Positions 21,842 through 33,352 of a DNA stretch of 64,000 nt are shown in pieces. The DNA is taken from assembly GCF_002776525.5 (NCBI RefSeq), contig NC_045436.1, positions 15,230,049 to 15,294,048 of the forward strand, written 5' to 3'. Under the pieces are notes generated by a model, which was not told where the DNA came from, did no database searches, and saw only the letters and a list, made by a program, of their open reading frames with translations. The position numbers and the translations under genes were made by a program. Source of the DNA: Piliocolobus tephrosceles. Lineage: Eukaryota; Chordata; Mammalia; Primates; Cercopithecidae. Numbering within the stretch: the stretch's first letter is position 1; each line of letters begins with the position of its first letter.

Positions 21842-22812
21842 TGTGGGGAAAAGAAAGAGAGATCAGCCTGTTACTGTGTCTACATAGAAAGAAGTAGACA
21901 TAAGAGACTCCATTTTGTTCTGTATTTGAGATGCTGTTAATCTGTGACCCTACCCCCAACCTTGTTTGGGAAGAGACATGTGCTGTGGTGACTCAAGGCT
22001 TAATGGATTTTGGGCTGTGCAGGATGTGCTTTGTTAAACAAGTGCCTGAAGGCAGCTTGCTGGTTAAAGGTCATCACCATTCTCTTAATCTCAAGTACCC
22101 AGGGACACCTACACGGCCAAAGGTCGCAGGGACCTCTGCCTAGGAAAGCTAGGTATTGTCAAAGGTTTCTCCCCATGTGATAGTCTGAAATAGGGCCTCG
22201 TGGGAAGAGAAGGACCTGATCGTCCCCCAGCCCTACACCCGTGAAGGGTCTGTGCTGAGGAGGACTAGTACAAGAGGAAAGAAGGCCTTTTGGTGGATGT
22301 GGGCAGTTAAAATAGAGAAAAGCATCTGTCTCCTGCCCGTCCCTGGGCAATGGAACATCTCCATGTGAGACCAGATTGTATGCTCTGTTTACTGAGATAG
22401 GAGAAAACCGCCTTAGGGCAAAAGGTGGGACTTGCTGGCGCAATGCTGCTAAAAGGTTTATGGAGATGTTTGCATATGCGTATCAAGGCACGGCATTTTC
22501 CTTTGAACTTATTCATGTCACAGAGATCTTTATCCATATGTCTTACTGCTAATTTTCTCCCTAAAATGATCCTATTGTCCTACCACTCCCTTATCTTTAA
22601 GATGGTAAAGATAATTATCATAATTATCAATAAATACTAAGGGAACTCAGAGACTGATGCCGGGGTCAGTCCTCTGTATGCTGAGCGCAGGTCCCCTGGG
22701 CCCTCTTTTTATTTCTCTAGACTTTGTCTCTGTGTCTCATTTCTTTTCTCAAGTCTCTCATTCCACCTAACGAGAAACGCCCACAGGTGTGGAGGGGTAG
22801 GCCACCCCTTCA
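21842..22812 (+). mobile_element. HERV-K-type (LTR5/LTR13-like) solo LTR
   Basis: A 971-bp LTR with 5' TG (tgtggggaaaag) and 3' CA (ccaccccttca), flanked by perfect 6-bp direct repeats ATAAAC at 21836-21841 and 22813-22818. It has the typical HML-group text 'gtagaaagaagtagacata' and 'gagactccattttgttctg', an AATAAA at 22629-22634 and a downstream U3/R/U5 arrangement. The strand is that of the poly(A) signal. No gag, pol or env sequence is present, so recombination between two LTRs or loss of the interior left a solo LTR. The exact subfamily is not certain. Open frames inside it (21931-22143, 22159-22443) are not genes. Confidence 0.9.
22629..22634 (+). terminator. LTR poly(A) signal
   Basis: AATAAA, then 'tactaagggaactcagag', the usual place in this LTR group. 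It could end transcripts entering the LTR on the plus strand. Confidence 0.7.
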
Positions 22813-23560
22813 ATAAACAATTTACCAAAACCAACAGAAGAAGAAACAGAAAAACTGAATTAGTCAGATAACTACTAATGAGATTGCAGTCTCATCAATT
22901 TATTTAATTTATAATTAAAAACCTTCTCATAAAGAACATTCCTTGCCCAGATGGTTGTTTCAGTGGTGAATTCTACCAAGTATTTAAAGATGCAACAATT
23001 CCAAATTTACTCTGCCTCTCCCAGAGTACAGAGAAAGAGACAACTGCCAACTTATAACTGTGATTTCAAAAATCGAAAAGGCATTATTAAAAAAGAAAAA
23101 AAGGTGTAGGCCAATCTCACTTTTGCCATAGTGAACATAAATATACAATTCCTAAATAAATTGGAAAAACAAGTTCTTTTATATCAAAAATAAGAAAAAA
23201 TCATAAACAAGTGGAGTTACAGTAACTGAATTTGGTCTCATATTCAAATATAATTTGTGAAAATTACATATTAACAGGCTACAAAAGAAAAATTATATGG
23301 TCACATCAATATATGTAAAAAAAGCTTTTGGATATTGATAAGATTCAACATACATTTTCAAAAACAACAACAAAAAGTATTAAAAACTAATAAGAGAAGG
23401 GAGATTTCTTGGTCTCTTATAGAGTATCCACCAAAAAACATATTGCAATCATCATACTTACTGGTGAAATCCAGTACAATCAGGCAGCGAAAGGAAATTG
23501 CTGTGTAAACATTGGGAACAAAACTATCAAGGAAACATTTTTAAAACTTCCAATAAATTA

Positions 23561-23869
23561 TTTGTATGAATCAGCAAGTACGTAGAATACAAAGAAATGG
23601 CCCAGGCTTTCATTTGAGGCTCCAGAAAGGCTGTATTGCACACACACACAAAGGCAAACCAGAAATAGAGAGCAGGCCTTACAAAAACTAAAACCTAGGT
23701 TCAAGTGAGCTTCATCTTTATCAGACAGGCGACTACTTTAGCTATCTGCCATCAGCTAATGAACCCCTCTCGGAAGAAAAATTATAAGCCGGAGCGTATA
23801 CAATTCTGATACAATTTCTAGCATTTAATTAAGAACTAGCAGACACATAAAGAGACAGGAAAAAATAAT
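23561..23869. other. Between two L1 pieces, not assigned
   Basis: AT-rich; may be diverged L1. A short (CA)n is at about 23638-23651. No gene seen. Confidence 0.5.
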
Positions 23870-24219
23870 AATAATTAAATGAAAACAAACACAGCCCCTA
23901 GGGGATGGATATAGGAGTTATCAGAAACAGATTTTAAAATCATTGTGATTGATATGTTCAAAAATTAGAAGAAAAGATTGGGAATTTTTTGAAAAAACTA
24001 GAAACAATAAAGAACAGTTTTAGAGATGAAAAAAACATTGAAATTAAGAAAACAATAGAATAAGAGATTCAACATAGCTTGAGAGAGGATTTGTGAATCT
24101 GATTTCTGAATAGAAAATAAGCCAGTAGAAAATATTTAGATTGAAACAAAAAGAGAAAGAGAAATGGAAAATACAGAAAAGAGAATAAAAGAGATATGGA
24201 CTTTAAAAACAGTCTAATA

Positions 24220-24538
24220 GGCCAGGCGTAGTAGCTCACACCTGTAATCCCAGCATTTTGGGAGGCCGAGGCAGGCAGATCATCTGAGGTCAGGAGTTTA
24301 AGACTAGCCTGGCCAACAGGGGGAAACCCTGTCTCCACAAAAAATACAGAAATTAGCTGGATGTGGTGATGTGCACCTGTAATCTCAGCTACACAGGAGG
24401 CTGAGGTAGGAAAAGCGCTTGAATCCGGGAGGCGGAGGTTGCAGTGAGCTGAGATGCCACAGCTGCACTCCAGCCTGGGAGACAAAGCGAGACTCCATCT
24501 CAAAGAGGGACAAACAAACAAACAAACAAAAACCCCCT
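24220..24538 (+). repeat. Alu, full length
   Basis: Starts ggccaggcgtagtagctc, has an (AAAC)n tail and a TSD aacagtctaa on both sides (24209-24218 and 24539-24548). Antisense open frame 24069-24521 is Alu/L1 translation. Confidence 0.95.
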
Positions 24539-24570
24539 AACAGTCTAACATAGGTGTAATTAGAGTTCTA

Positions 24571-24596
24571 AAAAAAAAAAAAAAAAAAAAAAAAAG
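24571..24596. repeat. Poly-A run
   Basis: About 26 consecutive A with no Alu in front of it; probably a simple repeat within the L1 piece. Confidence 0.8.
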
Positions 24597-25277
24597 GAAA
24601 TTAAAGCAGATGCATTATTTGTAACTAATGTTCAATGAATTTTCCAAAGTAATCAGATTTTAAGCTGCCTGATTCAAGAAGTAATACAAATGGCAAGAAG
24701 AAGAAAAAAGGCACACCAACTAGTAGGAAAACCCAATGAAAACCAGTGACCAGAAGCAATTTTAAAACCTCCCAAGGGGAGCAGGGGGAGGCACACTGTC
24801 TATACAAGAAGCAAAATTAAAATTGACCACTAATTTCTTAGCAGAAACTACGTAAGTCAGAACACAGTGAAAAATATCTTAAGGTTCCAAACAAATAAAA
24901 ACTGAATATAAAGTCTAAATTGAGTTAAGAAAAATCTTGTAAAATCAAAGAGGGTGCGTTAATGGCATTTCCAGGAAAAAAAAAATCACAAAATTCATCA
25001 TAAATAGATTCAGATTCAAAGAAATACAAGTGAAGAATTTTTCAGGGGGAAAAACAATCTCCAGATGAAGGAAGAGAAATTCAGGGTAATTTGAAGGGTA
25101 ATGGAAAAGGAGTGAGGAAATCAAAATGAGTATTTACTATATTAAGTCAGGAAAATAATGAGTTCTAGTATTTAAAACATACATAGAATTAAAATACACA
25201 AAAGCATGAAAGACAGGTGGAATCAAACAGAGTTAAAGTGTTCTAAGGTGTTTGTATTTTCAAAGATTTGGTTAAAA

Positions 25278-25580
25278 AAAAAGCCACAGTGGCTCACCCC
25301 TGTAATCCTAGCACTTTGGGAGACCAAGGTGGGTAGATCACCTGAGGTCAGGAGTTCAAGACCAGCCTGATGGAAGTGGTGAAACCTCATCTCTACTAAA
25401 AATACATAAATTAGCTGGGCACAGTGGCGTGCACCTGTAATCCCAGCTACTGAGGAGGCTGAGGCAGTAGAACTGTTTGAACCTGGGAGGCAGAGGTTGC
25501 AGTGAGTGGAGATAACCCCACTGCACTTTAGCCTGGGCGACAAAGTGAGACTGTCAAAAACAAACAAACAAACAAAAGCC
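25278..25580 (+). repeat. Alu, slightly 5' truncated
   Basis: Begins about 8-10 bases into the Alu consensus (cacagtggctcacccctgta) and ends in an (AAAC)n tail. Confidence 0.9.
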
Positions 25581-25760
25581 CTACTAATTAAAATTAGATA
25601 TTAGTAAGTCAAGAAAGCCTAATGTAATACAGAATTTAAGTAATGTAAAACTAATAAGGTAAATTAGAAGAGAGTTAAATAATAACATTTAATTGATGAG
25701 CCCAAAAGAAGGAAATAAAGAAAAGAGTATATAATGAGTAGACCCAATAGAAAACAAATA

Positions 25761-26258
25761 TGGTTGGCCCTTGAACGAAAACAATTTGAACTGCACGGGC
25801 CCACTCACACATGGATTCTTTTGAATAAAAGTTACACTGGGTGAGCCTGCATCTCCTGCTCCCCTTCCACCTCCTCCATCTCTTCCGCCTCTGCCACCCC
25901 TGAGACAGCAAGACCAGTCCCTCCTCTTCCTCCTCCTCCTCAGCCTACTCAATATGAAGACAAAGAGGCTGAAGGCCTTGTGATGATCCACTTCCACTTA
26001 ATGAATAGTAAATCTATTTCTCTTCCTTAGGATTGTCTTAACATTTTCTTTTCTCTAAATTACTTTATTGCAAGAATACAGTATATAACACATAGAATAT
26101 ACAAAGTGTGTGTTGACTATTTGTTATTGGTAAGGCTTTTGGTCAACAGTAAGCTATTGGTAGTTAAATTAGCAGGGAGTCAAAAGTGTTCTGTGGATTT
26201 CAACCTTACCCCAGAGGGTCAGTGCCCCAGTCCCTCATTTTTCAAGGGTCAACGGCAG
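25761..26258 (+). mobile_element. Tigger-type DNA transposon (MER2/Tigger1-like) remnant
   Basis: Ends are inverted: ggttggcccttgaac at the left and tcaagggtcaacggc at the right. Inside, a short frame reads DDPLPLNE then stop (25982-26008), the end of the Tigger1-type transposase as I remember it. Text such as 'tactttattgcaagaatacagtatataa' and 'ggtcaacagtaagctattgg' is typical. The transposase is otherwise lost. Confidence 0.75.
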
Positions 26259-26280
26259 TTGCATCAAGGATCACATTGAA

Positions 26281-26818
26281 GGTCAGATCATCCCACACTC
26301 CTCTTTACTAACCTCCAGTGGTTTCTGGTTGCAAATAAGATCAAATACTCCATCTCCGATTTCACCTGTTTTCACTCCCTTCCTGATTTCACTCTAGCTT
26401 CACTAGCTTCTCTGCACCTTGAATGTGCCAAGCATCTGCCCTTTAGGAACTTTGCACTCGCTCTTCACTCTGCCTAGATGTCTCTTTTCCCATATATTTC
26501 CAAGAACAGCCTGACTCTAATATATCCTTAAAATGGCATCCCACATCCTCCATTCTAAATTAATCCCTTAGTTATCCCATTCTAGATTATCACACCACCC
26601 TGATTTTGTTTTCACCTTCATAGCGCTGATCCTCTGTGAATTTATGTTAGTCATTTTTTTCTTCATTATGTTTTTTTCTATTCTACTATAACATAAACTC
26701 TATAAAAACAAAGACCTTACCTGTTTCTGTTCTTTACCTAATCACAGCATATAAAACAGTGCACGGAATATGGTGTACATCAAATAAATATTTACTGAAT
26801 GGATGAATGAAGTGGCTA
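26281..26818 (+). repeat. L2 LINE 3' end
   Basis: Diverged L2: 'ctgcctagatgtctcttttc', 'catcccacatcctcc', 'ttcaccttcatagcgctgatc', 'aaacagtgcacggaatatgg', ending with 'aaataaatatttactgaatggatgaatga'. Confidence 0.8.
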
Positions 26819-29448
26819 TTAAATGGGTAAGGCACACTAGACTGTCTTAAAAGAAATATAAATAACCAAAACATGGAAGTTAATATGTTCATTCTTTGTA
26901 TGGGTTAGATGATTTCTGGAATACTGTGTTTGAGTCTAAGTATCACATTTTAAGAGACTTTTGCCACTCTGGAGTTTGGATTTTATCTTGATGACAATGG
27001 GAGAAAAATACACACAACTACAAATATTTGAAATTACCATAAGGAAATAGAATAGACGTAGTTGCCTCCTGTGAACAGAACTGTGAATGAGTAAAGGTCA
27101 GAGGGATGTAGTTGAAGGTACCTTCAGAATTAAGATACTCCAAATGAAATGCCTTTGTAGTTTTCATTAGCAGAAAAAATTGCTATGATTTAGATGATGG
27201 AGGCTGATGCCAGCTGGTTACATATTAGAGATTCTATACACAACATCTCTGTAAAAGTGAGAAGTTGGACCGAATGACCTTGAGGGCTCCTTAAACTTTC
27301 TTTCTATTCTACAGTACTATATAAGTCATCACAGTTCAGTTGACACAAAGTAAATACAATTCATAGTAATATTTTCTTAATCATGAGGGATCATTATGGT
27401 ATTCTCTCCCCATTCTGATTTCTTTCTAATTTTTTCTAACATTTGGTTTCTCCATTCCATTTACTATCTGAAGAATTTTGGTAGGAATGCTTCCAGAACC
27501 CTATGGCCCTAGTTTGCTACTTCTGCTGTTGCCCCAGTCTGATGCCGCCTGGGTGCGTCCCTGCAGCCTCTGAGTCATAGTAGCTACCTAACATTGGATA
27601 AATGCAACATTTATGTTGTCTAGATGTTGTGACAAAATGTTCATTAATGGCCTGGTTCATGATTCTTGTTCATGTGAGCCCGAGTGGGGGTAGGGAGATT
27701 TCTCTAACAAGAACGATGTTTTCAGCATTAGTCTTCCTAAGTAAATGTTACTGTCCTTAGCTGATGACCACTGAACTGTCATGGTAACACTTAATCCTTT
27801 TTGTTCTTTCTTCTTCCTCTACCTTATCAGTGAGAGAGCAGTATAAATGTATGGGACTAACACAAGCAGATACCTAGCATTTTATGGGGTGAACATGCTG
27901 CATTTGAGATTTATGAGATTGAGGGGGAAAGTTACATGTTTCTAGCATAGGATCTCTTTTTTTCTTTTTTCATTCCTTCTCTTCTGATCCACTTCCACTT
28001 TCACTGCCAAAAGCCAAGTTCTCATAGTTTAATGTGTATTAAGGTATTTTGATTTTTTTCATAACTACTCTCAAGTTTCCAGTTTCTGGTCTAGTCAATT
28101 AACCCTAAATACTGTTGTTGGTATAATCTATCTAACATATGCCACTGATTCCAGAAGCATGAAGTCCAACCCTCTAGCCAGAACCTTCGCAATCAGACCC
28201 ACAATTCACCATTGAGGCCTTATCTGGGCTACTCCTTATCAAATTGTAAGTTCCCCTAAATCCCACCCTGGCTTTGCCTACTTCATTCCCATTTTATACT
28301 CATCTGCAATCTTCCCCATAGTGAAGCAGGTAGGAGAGTGAGCAGGAGGATGGTTAGGGTGGAATTCCTGCAAATGGAAGAAAATGAAGATCAGGAGATG
28401 TGTGGGGAGTGGTGGGAGTTTTAGGGTAAAGATACTATGAAGAGATTTGGATAAACCGCAGATAAATATGTTTTTTGTATTTAGCCTGGTATAAAAACAT
28501 AAGGTATAGATATCTGAATTTAATTTTCTGCACACAGATGTTTATAATCATTGTTGACTCAGATTCCATTAGAGAATGAATAAGCTTTTCATATTGTAAT
28601 CGTAGCACCTAAGACAGACAAGCAGGCCTTTCCCTGTTTCCCTGGTCTGTAGCAATACTCATTACTTGTTGGTTGATTTGAGCCATGTATTGGTGGGGAT
28701 TTATCAGTTGTAATCCAAAACTGTCCTTTCTGTCACAGGATTTCATCTCGGATGATTACTTCTGTATGTGTTCTAAAATATCCCAAGTCAGGCCCCAGCA
28801 TTGCTGGGTTGCGTCTGTATCTCAAATTATTTCACACACAGTATAACAGAGTAGTGATTGACCTCTGCTTCCCATTATTTTTATCCATTTTATTATAAGT
28901 TGTGGTGAATGACTAATGAGGAATATTGGACTCTGAACAATTCTGTTTTCTGTTATTGCTGTAAAATATTCAAAACCTGAAGGAAAAACAAAACAAACGA
29001 AGGAAAATAACAGTACTTGGAGAGTTCTTCACATAGACAGACATACATGAAAACACATCTTGATGAGCAGAAAGCCAGAATGGATAGACATAGCAGCTTC
29101 CACTTAAACTTACTCTTTTAAATAATTACTCTTTTTTAAAAGAGCTCTTTAAGGCAGATGCTGGTATCTTTTTTTCACTTACTCCCTCTTGACTCTGTAA
29201 GTATTTTATAGTAGAGGGAAAACCTTGAGTCAACCCCATAGTAATTGTCAGTCGTAAACTTCCCTGAATGACTCTCTGTTGGTGTTCTTGTCCTTTATAC
29301 AGAAACAAAAAGTTTCAAAAGGGGAAAATGAGTCCTTCTTTAAAGTCCCTTTTAACTTACAGTCAATCAAGTCTGTTGTATTTCAGTTTACCTGTAACAA
29401 ATCTTACTTCAATGGTGTTTTAATCTGCATGTAAAAACCCAAAGAAAT
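26819..29448. other. Intergenic, single-copy, no gene seen
   Basis: 2.6 kb with no recognised repeat. Two minus-strand open frames (28278-28535 and 29126-29308) have no known domain or splice context that I can defend. Confidence 0.6.
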
Positions 29449-29791
29449 GGCCGGGCATGGGAGCTCACGCCTGTAATCCTAACACTTTGGGAGCCCGAGG
29501 CAGGTGGATCACCTGAGGTCAGGAGTCCAAGACCAGCCTGGCCAACATGGTGAAACCCCGTCTCTACTAAAAATACAAAAATTAGCCAGGCGTGGTGGTG
29601 GGCACCTTTAATCCCAGCTACTCAGTAGGCTGAGGTGGGAGAATAGCGTGAAACTGGGAGGCGGAGGTTCCAGTGAGTCGAGATTGCGCTACTGCACTCC
29701 AGCCTGGGCAACAGAATGAGATTCCATCTCAAAAAGTAAAAATAAAAAATAAAAATAAAGAAAAATTTAAAAATAAATTTTAAAAAGATTT
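29449..29791 (+). repeat. Alu (AluS-like), full length, long A-rich tail
   Basis: Starts ggccgggcat, both monomers, A/T-mixed tail of about 60 bases. Flanks match: aaaaacccaaagaaat before, aaaaaccaaagaaat after. Confidence 0.95.
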
Positions 29792-30041
29792 AAAAACCAA
29801 AGAAATGAAACACTTTTCTGTTCTTTCTTGTTCCCCTACCTAAAGAATGGGACAAACTTGTTTTACTTTATTTTAGTGCTTTGTTATAGTCTAAAATAGG
29901 CCTTTCCCTCAGTATGAGAGAAATTGATGAGGAAAGTTAAATAATCTTCTTAGATTTTTTGAGTAGGATCTTTACTGAGTGAATTTTTTATTTTAATTTG
30001 GAATATTGTGAATTCCAAGAATATCAGTTGATCTACCCTTA

Positions 30042-30330
30042 ATTTTTTTTTTCAGAGACAGGGTCTTGGAATTCAGTGGTATGATAATAGGTCATTGCAG
30101 CCTCATACTCCCGGTCTCAAGTTATCCCCCCACTTTAACCTCCTGAGGAGCTAACACTACAGGTGCATTCAATCATGCCTAGCTAATTTTTAAAAATTGT
30201 TTGTAGAGGCGGGGGGGGGGAGGGTCTCAACCTCTTGCCCAGGCTGGCCTTGAACTCCTGGCCTCAAGTGATCCTCCTGCCTTAGCCTCACAAAGTGCTG
30301 GGATTACAGATGTGAGCCACTGTACCAACT
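30042..30330 (-). repeat. Old Alu (AluJ-like)
   Basis: Diverged antisense Alu; the linker region contains a run of G at about 30212-30220. Confidence 0.9.
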
Positions 30331-30519
30331 CCAAGCATAATACTAAATAGTAAAAAGCCAAAAATAAATAAGCTAAGTGCCTGCCTTCGGGAGCTCACAA
30401 CTGTGTTTGGAAAATCAATATGTAAGGAAGAAAAAGACAGAATTTCAAGTTATAATGATTGATGTATAAAAATTGATTTATGTATAAAATTAATAGGCAG
30501 TTATAATGAGAACTCTGCC

Positions 30520-31040
30520 TGAGTGAGTCAGAGGAGGAGAAGGCTTCATAAAATAGGAGACATTTGAGCAGAGCCTTGAAAGATTGTTAAGAGTTTGGGA
30601 GGAGGGATGTTCCAGGGAGAAAGACACTGCATAATTAGTTAAAAAAATACTGTAGTCTGTTCTCTGATTATAATTCTCTATGAGTTTAGTGTAGAACTTG
30701 GGGCTGGAAGCAAGCATGAAGCATCCCGAGTGCCATTCTAAGAGGTTTGCATTTTATCTTGGCAATGGGGAATTTTTATGGATGTTAATCAAGAAGTTAG
30801 ATGAACAGGTTTATGTTTGGGGTTGATTCAGAATAAAACATATAAGAGTAAACCTGAAAGTCCGGAGAACTAAGTGGAAGAATTTTGCAACATTCCGTAG
30901 GAAAGATGATAGAAGTCTTAATAAATGCAGTAACAATGGAGCTAAAGAGGTAAACACAGGAAGGAGCACAATTAGGGAAATAGAATCCAGTGTCAGGTTG
31001 GAACTGAGCAATGACAAAGGAGGAAGAGATCTAGAATAAC
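30520..31040. repeat. Unassigned old mammalian repeat (tentative)
   Basis: Text such as 'catttgagcagagccttgaaaga' and 'ggatgttccagggagaaaga' recurs in mammalian genomes, but I cannot name the family. Minus-strand open frames here (30490-30717, 30811-31044) are not supported as genes. Confidence 0.4.
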
Positions 31041-31084
31041 TCATAGGTTTTTAGATCCTATGCACAAAGTTTTGAAACACATCA

Positions 31085-31382
31085 GGGTCCAGCATGGTGG
31101 CTCATGCTTGTAATCCCAGCACTTTGGGAATCCAAGGCAGAAAGATCATTTAAGCCCAGTAGTTCTAGACCAGCATGGGCAACAGAGAGAGATCTTGTCT
31201 CTCTGAAAATTTTTTTAAAAAAAGCCTGGTATGGTGGCACGAGCCTGTAGTCTCAGCTACTCAGGAGGCTGAGGCAAGAGGATCACTTGAACCTGGGAGT
31301 TCTAGGTTGCAGTGAATCACGATTGTGCCACTGCACTCCAGCCTGGGCAACAGAGCAAGACCCTGTCTAAAAATAATTTTTT
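31085..31382 (+). repeat. Old Alu (AluJ-like), full length
   Basis: Sense Alu starting ggtccagcatggtggctc. TSD aacacatcag on both sides (upstream at about 31076, downstream at about 31384). Confidence 0.93.
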
Positions 31383-31393
31383 AACACATCAGC

Positions 31394-32757
31394 AGCATTA
31401 CTCATATTTATTAAAGACATACTCTGTTCCAGATACTGTATCAGGCACTGCATTTCAAATCCTTTAATAATCATATAAGACAGTTACCATTATTATTCCA
31501 ATACTACAAAATGAATGAGTACTACAAAACTCCCTTGGAAAGATCATTGAAATGTAACTAACAGTTTCAACCTTGCGCTAGAATCACTTTTCAACACATT
31601 TTGATATTTACTATTATTATTTATTAGTAATATTTATTATTACTTTCCCATATCCACATGAGTCAAGGACCAGATATTACATCCACTTTAATATATGAGG
31701 AAATTTACTGACCTGGAAAAGAAAGATAGCAATTCAGGCATAAAAATCTGAGTCTCACTGCTGCCAAGGTGGAGAGCTTTTCTGGCTGGCTCTCATTGCA
31801 CTACTGGTATTAGGGAAGATATTATCTTCAACTTGGCTTTGTGCTATTTCACAAATTTACAACTCTGCAACAGAGATTCGAGGAAAAATATAGATGAGTT
31901 AGGGCTGTTTGTTTCAAGTGAAAAAAAAAATCATCTCCAATTTAAGTGTAATGACTGAGGTGTCTTACAGAACTCAAGAATAGAAATGTCACTAAAGGCA
32001 GGAACAACTGGAACTAGGCTCTCCAGAAGTGTGAGCACTCCTCCTTTCTTCTCATTCATTTGAATCTTCTTTCTTCCCCTCTCTGAAGACTAGCTTTTGT
32101 CAACATAAGATTTTATTTTCTCTGAGGACATTTATACATACATATAGACACACACATATATACACACACATATGTATATGTAAAAATCCAATTATGTTAT
32201 ATGTAATAGATATATTTTTACACCGTAAGAACAAATCATGACTACTGGGATTTTCTTAAATTAACATTCAATTTGTCAAAGTAAAAGGTTCTCAAATTTA
32301 GCTTATCTTAAGTCCTTAACTTTATATACATCATATAATTCTATTCATAAATTCAGTAAAATTTAACAATTACTCTCAAATTGTTCTTTGACTAAGTTTG
32401 ATGAACTTGGATAACAGAATGCACTAAGCAATCAGGCTTCTTACAATTTAGTTAATTTGATTGACTTAAACATTTTAGACAGCACTTATAAAGTTAATGT
32501 ATTTGATTTACTTTTTACTTGCCTAAGTTGATAAGCAAAACTTTCCAAGGTACTTGAATCACTCTAATAAACCAGACAAATTAAATTCATAAAAATGATA
32601 ATTCTAAAGTTATCTCTAAAATCCCAATACTCTCTATAATCTTAGAACAATTCTCTTAGGTTTTTCACTATAAATAACAAGTCCAAATCAAATTTTAAGT
32701 TATAATTTTAAATGGGATTCAAAGGTCTCAACTGTCAGGTTCTCTAATAAGCCAATA
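31394..32757. other. Intergenic, no gene seen; short CA/TA stretch
   Basis: Single-copy-looking, with a short (CA)n/(TA)n stretch at about 32135-32182 and strongly AT-rich sequence at 32200-32700. Confidence 0.6.
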
Positions 32758-33352
32758 TGCTATGTGGCCTCCAAGATATCCCCCCATGATCCTTGTCTCC
32801 TGGTATCCACACTCCTATGTAACCCCCCTCCCTTGAGTGTATGCTGGATTTAGAGACTCCCTCCCAGAGAACAGGATGCGTAAGAAACCATGTCACTTCC
32901 AAGATAAGGTTACAAAACAACAACAACAAAAAAAAAAAAAAACAAAAAAACAAAAAAACCTAGCTTCTGTCTATGGTGACCATTCATCATCTCTTGATTG
33001 CTGGATCTAATGAAGTAAGTTGCCCTAAGAGGGCCCTTGTGGCAAAGGACTGAATGAGGCCTTCAGCAAACAACTAGTGAGAAACTGAAGCATTCAGTAC
33101 AACCACTCATGAGAAACTGAATTCTACTTACAACCATACAAATGAGCTTGACCACAGATCCTTTCCCAGTTGAATCTTCAGATGAAACTGCAGCCCCAGC
33201 CAACACCTTGACTGCGGCCTTGAAGAGACATTAAGGCAGAGGCATCCTTTCCTTGGTTCCTGACCCACAGAAACTATGAAATAATAAAGTTTTGTTACTC
33301 TAAGTCAATAAATTTTGGGGTAATTTGTTTTATAACAATAGACAACTAATAT
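32758..33352 (+). mobile_element. MLT1-type MaLR LTR
   Basis: Old ERVL-MaLR LTR: starts 'tgctatgtggcctccaagat', has 'cctgacccacagaaactatg' with an AATAAT/AATAAA poly(A) region, and ends 'aattttggggtaatttgttt...gacaactaata'. An A-rich insertion with CAACAA units lies at about 32917-32959. Confidence 0.8.

Larger units (their letters stand above)
21690..23560 (+). mobile_element. Old L1 (L1M) ORF2 fragment, split by an LTR
   Basis: Sense ORF2 text, for example 'tttaccaaaaccaacagaag' followed by 'gaagaaacagaaaaactgaa', then 'ggtgaattctaccaagtatt' and 'ccaatctcacttttgccata'. All frames are closed. An HERV-K-type LTR (21842-22812) splits it. End points are approximate. Confidence 0.8.
23870..25215 (+). 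mobile_element. Old L1 (L1M) 5'/ORF1-side fragment
   Basis: A-rich sense L1 text from the ORF1 region ('cagattttaaaatcattgtg', later 'gtgaccagaagcaattttaa' and 'tttcttagcagaaactacgt'). It follows, rather than precedes, the ORF2 piece at 21690-23560, so the two are separate insertions or rearranged. Interrupted by an Alu at 24220. Confidence 0.6.

Noticed and set aside
21931..22443. Frames inside the HERV-K-type LTR
   Set aside because: LTRs of this group do not encode a protein in this part; the frames are on both strands and short.
22629..22634. AATAAA as the end of a host gene
   Set aside because: It lies at the usual position of the LTR poly(A) signal, and no host exon lies upstream.
25675..25997. 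Arg-rich minus frames
   Set aside because: They are antisense to a CCTCCTC-rich part of the Tigger remnant.
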